Shown here: positions 22,151 to 31,890 of the stretch, piece by piece
Numbering within the stretch: the stretch's first letter is position 1
Layout: each line of letters opens with the position of its first letter
Assembly (NCBI GenBank): GCA_963573315.1
Contig: OY752145.1
Span: forward strand, 62,001-126,000
Reading direction: 5' to 3'
DNA: 64,000 bases
Origin: Entomortierella parvispora
Lineage: Eukaryota > Mortierellomycota > Mortierellomycetes > Mortierellales > Mortierellaceae
Notes under the pieces: model-generated
What the model saw: the letters and a program-made list of their open reading frames with translations, nothing else
What the model was told of the DNA's origin: nothing
Databases searched by the model: none
Made by a program: the position numbers and the translations under genes

Positions 22151-23476
22151 CTTGAAAGAATGTGTCAAGGGAGAGAAAAGAGGAGAGTTGGTTGCAAAGC
22201 GGAACTTGCAGCCGAGAGGAAGAGGATGAAAGGGGGATCAAGTGAAGAATGAGGTGCTCAATGATGAGGAGAACAAGAGCGGGATCAGGTCTCTATTTAT
22301 GTATCCATGAAGGGATGGGCTAGTGTATGGCTTGCGCCGCGGCGCAAAACCATTCTGACTAGTAGAATACAAGAAAGGATCTCGTGGTGATGGCGTTGTC
22401 AAAGACAGAGGACTCTGAAAGGAGGGTCGATCTCACCAGAAACAAGCTGGACCTGCCCATGTGGGATGGGAGAAGGCCATTTAGGGGGTCATTGCTGGTG
22501 TGGTCTTACCCGCAAGAAGCACGGTGGTGCCTCCGTTGGAAGAGCTGGAAGGATTACTTAGTCCGACGATGTATGTCCCAGGATCAGTATTCGTTCAAGT
22601 TAAAGGATTGAGGGCGATGGGAGGAATACGAAAGCTGACGTTGTCTGTTGCGAATGCGATAGGGTTAGTGTGTTTCTGAGCAAACAACCCTAGTGGACCT
22701 CCAAATCAGCGTTTTTTAAAGTGTCTTTCGGTCGGCACAACCATGGGCGCGTGGGGTGGGTCCGCTGTGTAGGACAAGATACTACGAAACCTCGGTAAGT
22801 TGACAAGGTCGGTGATTTGCGAAAGCAAAATAGAACCAGAGACACCGCTATAGAATTCGAGGAGACGAGGGAAACGAGACGCGTCGGCCAATCACAGGCC
22901 CGGATTCACCAGCGTGCTGCCTGCGACTTACCGTAGGGCCAGGGAAAAAGGATGCAGCGGGCAACATCCGTGCATGCAGGGAGCCAAGAGCCTTGCCAGG
23001 ATCGGCGTGGACTCCAGGAGATGGGCAAAGAGTGTAGAAAAAAACATCCTTTGCACAGGAGAGACTGATCGCCCGAAAAACAGCGGGTTGGCGCGTATCT
23101 GCACTCTGCACTCTGCAGCAGCACTGTGTTGGCGGGCAGAGAGAGGCGAACAGGCGGTTGGGTGTGGGTGGCAGATTGTGAGGCAAAACAGACAGTGAAA
23201 GATGAAAAAAGGAAGCATTGCATATCATGTGACAGTTCTGCAGGTCGCGTGTCTGCCTGCGCTCGAACAGGGGTCGCAGCAAACGAAAGCATTGCGACAA
23301 TCAACAATGCTCATGCCAAATGCAGCCAACACATTCAATGACAACTTGCATCTGATTCTTCTGCAATCGACGACAGATATTATCTTGTACACGTCGCACG
23401 TATCTGGCCCCCAAAGTCGCTTGGCAAACTACACCCGAGGTCCAAGTTTATCTCTTAGTCGCCGCGGGACATAGCA
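22151..23476. promoter_or_regulatory. 1.3-kb divergent region between PHO89-like and CorA-like transporters
   Basis: The longest gene-free stretch in the window apart from the minisatellite region. It serves as promoter for two ion transporters transcribed apart. ATCATGTGAC at 23224-23233 is an E-box variant like the pair near the dephospho-CoA kinase gene. A GA-rich block (22206-22240) gives the PHO89 leader. Short open frames at 22384-22611 and 22848-23307 have no family resemblance. No RNA gene was recognised. Confidence 0.45.
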
Positions 23477-26397
23477 ATGGAACGCCGTCGTGTCTCTTTG
23501 AGTGTTGGAGCGAGTGGCCCAGAAAAGTCCTCTTCCCCAATCACTGTTCGCAACACCGCACCCTCTTCGAATCTGCACACCGCCCGTCCACTCTCGACTC
23601 GTCTCGGCAGGCTCTCGAGCAGCAGTCTGGCAAGCTCCAGCACATCGCCCAAGGGCTCGGAGAATACATCGAGTTTCCAGAAATTATACCCACAGGTGGA
23701 CCTCGACCGCTCCTCGTATGCATCCTACTCACTTCCGTGCTCCATTGAAACGGCAGACTACACAGACAGCATGTATGGGTCGCCTCTCGTATATGGCACG
23801 TCATTTGTGGACCATCAAAGCTACCAACTGGGATATCGGGAGCAAGGACAAAAGCAAGGAAAGGGGCGGCGGCATGGGGAGGTGCACGGCCAAGGCCCTG
23901 AAGAGATGCAGGGACAGCTACGGGACCAGAGACATGTCAGAGTCACAATCCCTAGGGACGAATCATCGCTAAGCTTCCACACCGACATTACGGAGCGCGG
24001 GCCTGGCCGAGACCAGCTTTCACAATCGCCTTCCCCATCTCCAGGCGAACGAGACCAGCCCATTGTCCCGACGCATCAGAGTCATACCGATTTCGCCGAA
24101 ATTCCACAGCCAGTCGCCGTCGAGCCCACTAGTTCCAGCTCAAGCAATGTCGACATACACGGGTCATTTATTATGCCAACAATATCAACTTCGAGCCAGG
24201 TCCAGGAGCGAGTTGATGAGCACAGGCATGCAGCAAAAAGTCCGACATTCGCCAAATCTCGCCGGGCTTCGTCACACTCGTGGAGTCGGCAAGGTCACTC
24301 TCAGCCTAGGATGATATCATCATCTCCTGTTCCACTCCACGCTCGACTTTCAAATCTGCAAAAGAGACGTGGAAGGAAAACAAGAGCCCAAGGGTTGCAC
24401 CTTGGCGAGGATCCAGAGGTCCTCTTGGGAGAGACATATTCAAGTAGAAGACATTCGTTGGCGGAGGAGGATGTAAGATACTGCAACTATGAGCTTGCTC
24501 TCTTGATCAAGTTTGGAAACTAACTGGTTATCCGCTCCAGGTGTGTTTCCCTCCCGAGTCCAATGATCTAGATGTTGACTACTCTCAACTCGAAGAGTAC
24601 TTGGAAAAGGAAAAGCAGGTCTCGATGGAAAATCTACGTGAGATCAATACAGAGACTTCTTGGCAAAGTTATTCTCATGGACTCGACTCTGACTCTATCA
24701 GAGCTCGGTCGCACTCATCCACATCCAGGCTGCTTTCTAGGCGGCGTTCATTCAACTATGGATCAATTTCTGACCCACCCTTCGAGCTCCCCAGAAGCGG
24801 GTATAGTTTGCTCTTTCAAGCCCACGATGTCGGAAATGTAAGTAGGCAAGGTCATAACTGACCTGCGTGGATGGTATCGAAGAAAAACATATATTCTCAT
24901 CTGTTGTAATCCTTGGAATAGACTTTGGACGACGCTTTTAGATTCACTTTGTTCTCAGCGACTTCGGCCACTGTCCATGCAAAGGCCCTACATGAACTTG
25001 CTCCCGTTGGCCAAACGCTCTCTGCTATGCTTCAGTCTGGGGTTTTTTGGCTGGACATTGTCAATCCCACAGACGACGAAGTCAGGATATTGAGCCAGGT
25101 ATAATTCTGCTTTGTTATCCAAAGTCCAATACCGGCTTCCATCATGCTTACCCGACGGTGATTATTTTTAGATCTTCAAGATACATCCATTGACAACAGA
25201 AGATATCCTTATGGAGGAAGGTCGAGAAAAATGTGAAGTATTTCTAAACTACTACTTTGTATGTTTCCGCACCTTTGTCCTGGAATCTGAAAGCGCACAG
25301 ATTCTCCAACCATCCAGCATCTACATGCTTATTCTTCCAGACGGGGTCATTTCGGTATGTTCCTTGGTATTGGATGCTCGAGAAACAATCAATTGAAGAC
25401 AAGAGAAAGGTTCTGACCGCTGTTGCTTGATGTACATTCAGCTTCACTCGCGACCAATACAACACTGTCGAAATGTTCGGAAGCGTATCCGTCATCTTAA
25501 GGAAAAGATGCAGGTGACTCCAGGTAAAAGCAGTCAGCGTGGATACACGTCTTTGTTTCTGTTCAGTCCCTGTCCTTGACAGCTACGTTTCGTTTTTCCT
25601 TAACAGACTGGATCAATTACGCCATGATTGATGATATTGTTGACGCGTGTGCACCTCTAATCCGTCAAGTCGAAGCCGAGGTTGACATGATTGATGAACT
25701 CGTTCTCATGCTGAAGGAGTCTGACCAACCAGATATGCTTCGTCGGATTGGTAATTGTCGAAAGAGAGTGATGAGTCTCCTCCGACTCTTGACCGGGAAG
25801 GCTGATGTCATCAAAGGACTCATCAAGCGGTACGAAGGAAAGATGGGACACAAAGGAATGGGCAATATTGGACTCTTTATGGGCGACATCCAAGGTACAT
25901 GCAAGTAATCATCGACTCGCGATGGTAGTGAGGCTAACTAACAGCCAGTATTTCCTTTTCTTCGTGCCGCGGATGTAGATCACATCATCACCATGATCCA
26001 GAATCTGTCCCACTGCGAAAAGATTCTCTCGCGATCTCACTCGAACTACCTGGCGCAGATTAATATAGAAATGACCTCGGCCTCGAGCGAGACAAACAAC
26101 GTCTTGACGAAACTGACGGCTCTAGGGAGTATGATGTTGCCGATTAACCTTGCGACTGGACTCTTTGGTAAGTGGTCGTTGCGATTGAGTGAACATGATA
26201 TGTTATCGGTGTACTTGCTTATCTTCCTCTTCCTCTCCCCCTTCCTCTCCCCCTTTCTCACCATCGTCACAGGTATGAACGTGCCAGTGCCGGGACAGGG
26301 GTCTGAGGGTCTGAGGTGGTTCTGTTCAATTGTTACGGCGATTTTCTGTACTGCGTGCCTTTTTGTGCTGATTGCACGCAAACAAAAACTGTTGTAG
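23477..26397 (+). CDS. CorA-type magnesium transporter, ALR1/MNR2 fungal subfamily
   Basis: Mg2+ channel of plasma membrane (ALR) or vacuole (MNR2). Exons: 23477-24472, 24541-24837, 24922-25098, 25172-25354, 25442-25523, 25607-25894, 25949-26167, 26273-26397 (788 aa). The first 330 residues are Ser/Arg/Gln-rich and disordered, as in ALR/MNR2. DVCFPPESNDLDVDYSQLEEYL is the conserved entry to the folded domain. The cytoplasmic funnel includes HPLTTEDI, NYYFVCFRTF and RLTGK/LLRLLTGKADV helices. TM1 (LGSMMLPINLATGLF) ends in the GMN pore signature, rebuilt across the last intron, followed by VPVPGQ. TM2 is WFCSIVTAIFCTACLFVL, ending in basic ARKQK. The GMN split by an intron is readable only after splicing. 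Divergent from the phosphate transporter gene. Confidence 0.94.
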
Positions 26398-26624
26398 CAG
26401 CCCTCCAGCAGAAGAAGACGTGGACCTATGCAAAGTGAAACTATAAGACCCTTTCTCTGTAAATACAAACACAAATCGAACACAAACACAGCCAAGCCAC
26501 CCACTCCGCACTGTGTGCTTCCACCCTTCGGCCATTCATTCATTCAGTCCATTGAACCCATCGAGAAGATCTCCTTCGCCCGGACCCTTCCATTCCATCA
26601 TCTCCCGTCCTTCCCCTACACATC

Positions 26625-27739
26625 ATGATCTCGTCAGCAAGGCCGCTAGCAGGCGCCCTCGCCGGCTCCTTTGCTCGCCCGCTCCTCAGCCGGTCTGCAG
26701 CTGCCCCTGCAGTCGCCCTTCGCTCATTCGCCTCTTCGCCCATGGCCCAGACTCAGGAACCCGTTGCCACCCCACTCGGCTACCAGTCCTTGACCGGATT
26801 CCAGCTCAAGCCTGCATCGCCCTCTTACTTTACCACCAAACCCGTTTACAATGAGCTCCTTGTCAACTTGGATTCCACCTACCGTCAGTACCGCCCTCTC
26901 ACCAAGCCCTCCAAGACTGCTCAAAGACCCAACTGGCTCGGCAAGGACGCCTTGACGGCAGCTGTGGGCGTGAACGCCCTCAAAACATCTCAGTACCGCC
27001 TCATTGTCTCCAAGCTCAACCAGCTCGCCACCCTGACGCCTAGACCCTCCTCGATCGATCAGCTTTTCAGCCAGTTTGCAAAGACGGAGGAGCAACTCGC
27101 ACAGAAGGCCAAGCCCCGTGTTGTAGATCACCTCGGAAGAGCCTTGGCCACCGGACGTAGAAAGGAGGCTAGCGCTAGTGTCTATGTTGTGGAAGGAGAG
27201 GGCAAGGTGCTGATCAATGGCCAGGAAGCAGCACAGTACTTCAAGAAGTCTCAGGATCGAGAGTCGTTGTTGAAGCCATTTGAGGTCACGCAACTGCTCG
27301 GAAAGTACAACGTCTGGGCGTTGGTCCAAGGCGGAGGCACCACAGGTAGGATATCAGATCGAGTACCCCCGTCTCCTCCTAAAAGCTATTGCGGGTCAGA
27401 GCAACATGATCCTTGAGAAACTGAATGACTGACTTTTTATTTCCATGGGAATTGTTGTGAATATTAGGTCAAGCAGAGGCAATCTCATTGGGTATTGCCA
27501 AGGCCTTGATGACCCATACGCCCGAGTTGAAGCCAACTTTGAGAAAAGGTAAGCGTCTGGGCGATAGGATGTGTAATTGATCAAGGCCAAGTCTTTTTGT
27601 TTTAATGGATCTGATCTGACCTTTCTGTCGTCTTTTTGAATTTACAGCTGGTTGTATCACACGCGACATGCGTGTTGTGGAAAGAAAGAAGCCTGGTCAA
27701 TACGGAGCAAGGAAAAAGTTCCAGTGGGTCAAGCGTTAA
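26625..27739 (+). CDS. MRPS9: Mitochondrial small-subunit ribosomal protein uS9m
   Basis: Component of the mitochondrial ribosome small subunit; its C-terminal tail reaches the P-site tRNA. Exons: 26625-27345, 27468-27548, 27648-27739 (297 aa). The N-terminus is a typical mitochondrial presequence: basic, Ala/Ser-rich, no acidic residues (ISSARPLAGALAGSFARPLL). A mitochondria-specific extension precedes the S9 domain, which begins at about residue 180 (GRRKEASASVYVVEGEGKVLING) and continues through VWALVQGGGTTGQAEAISLGIAKAL. The tail RKKPGQYGARKKFQWVKR is the conserved basic end. The introns lie within the S9 domain and both restore the family sequence. The gene is tandem with the CorA gene, 227 bp downstream of it. 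Confidence 0.95.
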
Positions 27740-28026
27740 GCGACTGCTGGCATTCATGGATACGTCGGGGCTGGTCTTTTTTTGCAGGAGTATGCAACCT
27801 ACATAGAAATAAACATTTTGTTCATCACCATCATCGTCGCCAGAGAAAGAAGATCAAGGGTCGATTTGAGGGATTTTTTTGGACACATTTTCCCTCACAC
27901 CACACGATAAAACGTTTCATTTGTTTGTATTCCCTTTCCCCCTTTTCTTCTTCGTCACTTCACCCATCTCCACGCGCACCCATTGACTCCTTCATCTGGT
28001 AGTAACAGCAAGGACAAGAACCAACG

Positions 28027-29576
28027 ATGGACATCTTTTACTCGCTCGTGCGAATCGTCAAGGTCTTTGCGACCGTGTGCCATTTCTACCTCAAGCTGAG
28101 CTTTGTCTACATTGCCAGGGTAATTGCGACGTGACATGCATTCCCATACCACTGATGTCATTTCTCCCAATTCCCCATGCTTGTAAGCATCCATGTCCAG
28201 TGATGATGCCACTGTCTAACGACCCAGCTGTTCTTGTTGATACCTAACAATTAGTGGTACGAACCAGCCCTGCGTACAAAGGGAGAGTACAACCACTCGA
28301 TCGTGGTTCTTGGTAAGGTTCCTTTTCTTTTTATTTACCAGATCAATCTTTCCGCAAAAGAGTTATGTGCCCAAGTGGATCACACGACAACACAATGATT
28401 TAACTTTGTACCTCTGTTCCCTGTGAGTAGGAGATGACCATGCTCTTGGTGTTGGCGATTATAGCACTCTGACCGGCGGTTCAGGTACAGGGACTTTTGC
28501 CAAAAAAAAAAAAAAAAAAAAAAAAAAAAGACAAACGTCCTTTGGCAACATCTGTGATGCCTCCGATCGCTAACATCGAGTCATTTCGTTCTGTTTTATT
28601 CTTGCTCAGGGATCGCCCACAAGCTCAAACGAGAGCTGGCCAAGGAAGTCTCTATTCGTCAAAACTGGCAGATCTATAACCGTGGCGAGTACAAGACCTC
28701 GAGCGAGGATTGGCTCCACCCAGCGGATTCGGTAAAAGTCCCTGTTTCTGCTTCTGTTTTTGGATTTTAATCCGAAAAATCGCTTCTTTTATTAACGCGT
28801 TGAGGGATCGACGACTTTGGGTGTTTATAGAAACGCAAGGAAAAGCCCGATCTCTTGAACAAGGTCCTTCAGGATCCAAAATTCCTTCGCGCTGAGATTG
28901 TGATCGTCATGCTTGGATCGTCTGATGTGCTGTAAGAACTATTGAACACAGTCATGGAGGCCGTGTGGTTTTTTCTTTTTGCTATTTTTCTTTATTTTCT
29001 GAGTGGAGCACAGCTAGGGTATACTAAAACAACCGTTCTTTACCTCCAATTGTGTTACCAGACGAAAGGATCCAGCTATTTCGCCACAGGAGACTGTCCG
29101 CAACTTGGAGCTCATCTGTCAGGCTATCAAGAGAACCGGAAACGAGTCCAAATCTATTTATCTCTGTACAATTCCCACCGCTGGAGACGATATCTTCCTG
29201 ACCCCGGATCAAATGGCCGACAATCTTCTCAGGAACGAACTGATCGAGGCCTACGTAAAAAAGTGAGTTAGCCCAAATCCACCCACCGCTTTCATCTCTT
29301 CCTTTGTCGCTCCGATACTATGCAATGGCAACTAAAATGTTTACGCAAAAAAATCAACCCCCTTTCTGGAATAGGAATGACGATGGTGTCCGCCAAGGTC
29401 TTCAGATCGACCTGGCTAGCAACTTTGAAATGAAGCGCAGGAATCTTTACTGGAACGATGGACGCCATTTCAGTGATACTGGATATTCAAAGATGGCCAA
29501 GGATTGGGTTCCTATGATCCGACCCGACATGGTCAAGCGAGAGTTCCAGCTCTATCGTTCCGACTTGGGCATGTGA
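28027..29576 (+). CDS. SGNH-hydrolase-like membrane-anchored protein lacking catalytic Ser and Asn
   Basis: Seven exons: 28027-28119, 28255-28312, 28431-28484, 28610-28731, 28831-28931, 29062-29262, 29375-29576 (276 aa). A hydrophobic N-terminal segment (residues 5-32) looks like a signal anchor. The SGNH blocks are recognisable: block I VVLGDDHALGVGDY matches LGDSxxxGVGD, but Asp replaces the nucleophilic Ser. Block III is VMLGSSDVL, where GxND is expected and Ser replaces the oxyanion-hole Asn. Block V DGRHFSDTGY keeps the D-x-x-H pair. Block I is rebuilt across the 28313-28430 intron, and no alternative in-frame acceptor restores Ser. Relatives hydrolyse esters or lipids; this copy may be inactive or act by another chemistry. 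Intron 3 contains a run of 28 A. Convergent with RBM42. Confidence 0.78.
28502..28529 (+). repeat. A28 homopolymer in intron of SGNH-like gene
   Basis: An uninterrupted A run beginning 17 nt after the donor of the 28485-28609 intron. It is on the sense strand and would be transcribed as poly-A inside the pre-mRNA. Confidence 0.9.
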
Positions 29577-29733
29577 ATGATGGCCAATAAAAGTCAATAA
29601 TACTGTTAGAGTGAAAAAGAAACATTTCTTGGGAGTTGTCAAGGTTGGTGATATCGTCTGAGGTGTGTAGTAGCGCTGGATTTTATTAGGAGAGCAAGCC
29701 AGACACGGGTCTATGAAATCAGTACGACAAGTT

Positions 29734-30849
29734 TTACTTTCCTGCATTGTTCAGCTTCTTGACCTTGTATGGTTTCGCACGCTCCTTCCGAGTGAGAGCC
29801 TCTGGATCATAAGGTCCACGAACTGCCTTGGCTTCCCGAACAATCTCCACGTTACGATCCTTCCACTGACTCTTCCTGAGTTTGATGGGTCGATTGCCGA
29901 CATATTTTCCTAAGCAATACGAAGCAGAGAACAGGGATAGATTGAAATGAGAAAAACCAGTTAGAATACATAACAAGAAAGTACACATAGAGTCTGGACC
30001 AATGATCATTACACGGCAACCGTGGTCGGTTGCTTGGTTACCATTCATTTCTTTCCAGGCACGAGCAAAATCATCTGGTTCTGCAAAACTGATGAATCCA
30101 TAACCTTTGCTCTTCTGGGTCCTCTTATCTCTCACCACCTTGGCCTTCAAGAACGAGGGGTACTTTGAGAAAGTCTTTGTCAGCAAATCGTCAGTGACCT
30201 CATTTCCCAAGTCTCCAGCAAACAATCTAAAGTCATCTAACAAAGAGCAAAGGGATCGGTGCAACAAAGGTTAGTTTTCGCTCTGAATCCGAACAGCGAA
30301 GACAATTGGCGTTCCTATTCGTATCAGAGTGCGATGTCCTGACATGCCCTTCTTATTTTCATCGATTTTTTTTCTCTTACTCTCATCGAATTCCAAAAGC
30401 GTAGAATCTTCCCAGGTCTGGCCTGCAGCCTTCCGGACGACGGTTGCCGCTGCTTTTGCTTTAGCCAAAGCGGCTTCCTCTTCTGCTCTTGCTTCAGCCG
30501 CCGCAGCTTCTTCCTGGATTTTTTTGGGATCCGCAAAAATCTTGTTCAAGTCCTCGTATTCGTTGTTGTAGCCTCCGCGACTCCCTGATCCATAGTGTCG
30601 GTTCTGATTATGATATGATCCAGAGCCATATGTTGAGGAAGAAGAGGGTATTGAAGGGTATGAGGAAGCACCATAGGCTTGTTGTTGTGAGTTGTACGAG
30701 GTAGCATAGGCTGCTGCTGCTGGATCTACAGGGGCAGCGGGAGCAACGGCGGCAGCGGATGGGTCGAGTACATAACCCAGGGAGGCCCAGTAGGCAACTT
30801 CTTCAGGCGTGTATTGAGGAGTCACTCCGGCTCCAGAGGCATAGGACAT
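29734..30849 (-). CDS. RBM42: RBM42-like RNA-binding protein
   Basis: Single-RRM protein linked in animals to splicing (tri-snRNP) and hnRNP K. Exons: 30849-30381, 30236-30042, 29909-29734 (279 aa). The N-terminal half is low-complexity: Ala/Pro-rich, then Ser/Tyr/Gly/Gln-rich (YGSGSYHNQNRHYGSGS). An Ala/Glu helix (residues 105-145) leads to RKAAGQTWEDSTLLEFDE, nearly identical to the segment before the RRM in human RBM42. The RRM is FRLFAGDLGNEVTDDLL (RNP2 region), FLKAKVVRDKRTQKSKGYGFISF (RNP1) and KYVGNRPIKLRKSQWKDRN. Both introns fall within the diagnostic block and restore it. The upstream region is occupied by an 83-bp tandem repeat array beginning about 200 bp from the start codon. Confidence 0.95.
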
Positions 30850-31048
30850 TGTTGTTTTCTTGTCGTCTTCTCTTGGTCACTGATAGGAGGAGTCTGCTTG
30901 CTGTCGACGGATGAATGAAAAGTGGTGACGAGGAAACGAATAATGCATGTTGCATTCGAGATCATTCTCTGAACAGGGACATGTGCCAAGCCACCTTGAC
31001 ATTTCTCCAATTTTGGTGGCAAAATCGTGTGTGGGCAATGTCAACTGT
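30850..31048. promoter_or_regulatory. RBM42 proximal upstream region
   Basis: About 200 bp between the RBM42 start and the first full repeat unit. It should contain the core promoter unless transcription starts within the repeats. No E-box is present. Confidence 0.4.
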
Positions 31049-31730
31049 GCGATTAATCGACGTTTCTGTACCACGATTCTCGCTTGTAATCGTCGACGTT
31101 CCTTTGCTGTGCGATTAATCGACATTTCTGGTGAGTCGTACGATTCTTCTTGCTTATAATCCCCACCTGTAATCGCCGACGTTTCTTTGCTGGGCGATTA
31201 ATCGACGTTTCTGGCGAGTCCCACGATTCTCCTCGCTTATAATCCCCACCTGTAATCGCCGACGTTTCTTTGCTGTGCGATTAATCGACATTTCAGGTGA
31301 GTCCCACAGTCCCCACTTGTAATCGCCGACGTTCCTTTGCTGGGCGATTAATCGACATTTCTGGTGAGTCCCACGATTCTCCTCGCTTATAATCCCATCG
31401 CCGATGTTTCTTTGCTGGGCGATTAATCGACGTTTCTGGCGAGTCCCACGATTCTCCTCGCTTATAATCCCCATCTGTAATCGCCGACGATCCTTTGCTG
31501 GGCGATTAATCGACGTTTCTGGCGAGTCCCACGATTCTCTTCGCTTATAATCCCCACCTGTAATCGCCGGCGTTCCTTTGCTGGGCGATTAATCGACATT
31601 TCTGGTGAGTTCCATGATTCTCCTTGCTTGTTCTCCCCACCTGTAATCACCGACGTTCCTTTTCTATGTGTTTATTCGACGTTTCTGAGTCCACGATCTC
31701 TCCCTGCTTGTAATTTTCACTTGTAAATAA
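31049..31730. repeat. 83-bp tandem minisatellite, eight copies plus decayed flanks
   Basis: A direct tandem array with the core GCGATTAATCGAC repeated at 31049, 31111, 31194, 31277, 31344, 31419, 31502 and 31585, plus a diverged copy near 31667. Full unit length is 83 bp (four spacings of exactly 83); copies of 62, 67 and 75 bp carry internal deletions. Each unit also contains CGAGTCCCACGATTCT, CGCTTATAATCCCCACC and TGTAATCGCCGACGTT. The core holds the palindrome CGATTAATCG. Units are nearly identical in the middle of the array and decay at both ends, as in arrays growing by unequal crossing over. Minus-strand open frames across it are produced by the repeat and are not genes. Confidence 0.93.
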
Positions 31731-31890
31731 TAATAGTTGTCGGTGCCATGCGCCGGTATGCTGTCTGTGCCATATCATTATCATAGCTACCAAGACAAAG
31801 AATGACAAAGGAAGTCAAGTAGAAACAGAATATGATTTGTATTTTTGCAACAATGCGCTATTTGGCTGGCTAGAATTTTGTTTTGATATA
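31731..31890. other. Spacer between minisatellite and copper ATPase stop
   Basis: AT-richer sequence, probably the 3' untranslated region of the minus-strand copper ATPase gene. No further repeat units. Confidence 0.4.

Noticed and set aside
22384-23307. Open frames in the PHO89/CorA spacer
   Set aside because: Several short frames on both strands, none with recognisable motifs or consistent codon use.
28502-28529. Poly-A tail of a retroposed element
   Set aside because: No adjacent element, no target-site duplication, and it lies within an intron whose ends are canonical.
31154-31650. Minus-strand open frames with repeating MSINR/RQKRRLIAQQ peptides
   Set aside because: They arise from the 83-bp unit. 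Since 83 is not a multiple of three, the peptide changes frame with each unit, and there is no start context or splice support.
31049-31730. CRISPR-like array
   Set aside because: Repeats are head-to-tail tandem copies of one 83-bp unit with no unique spacers, in a eukaryotic genome.
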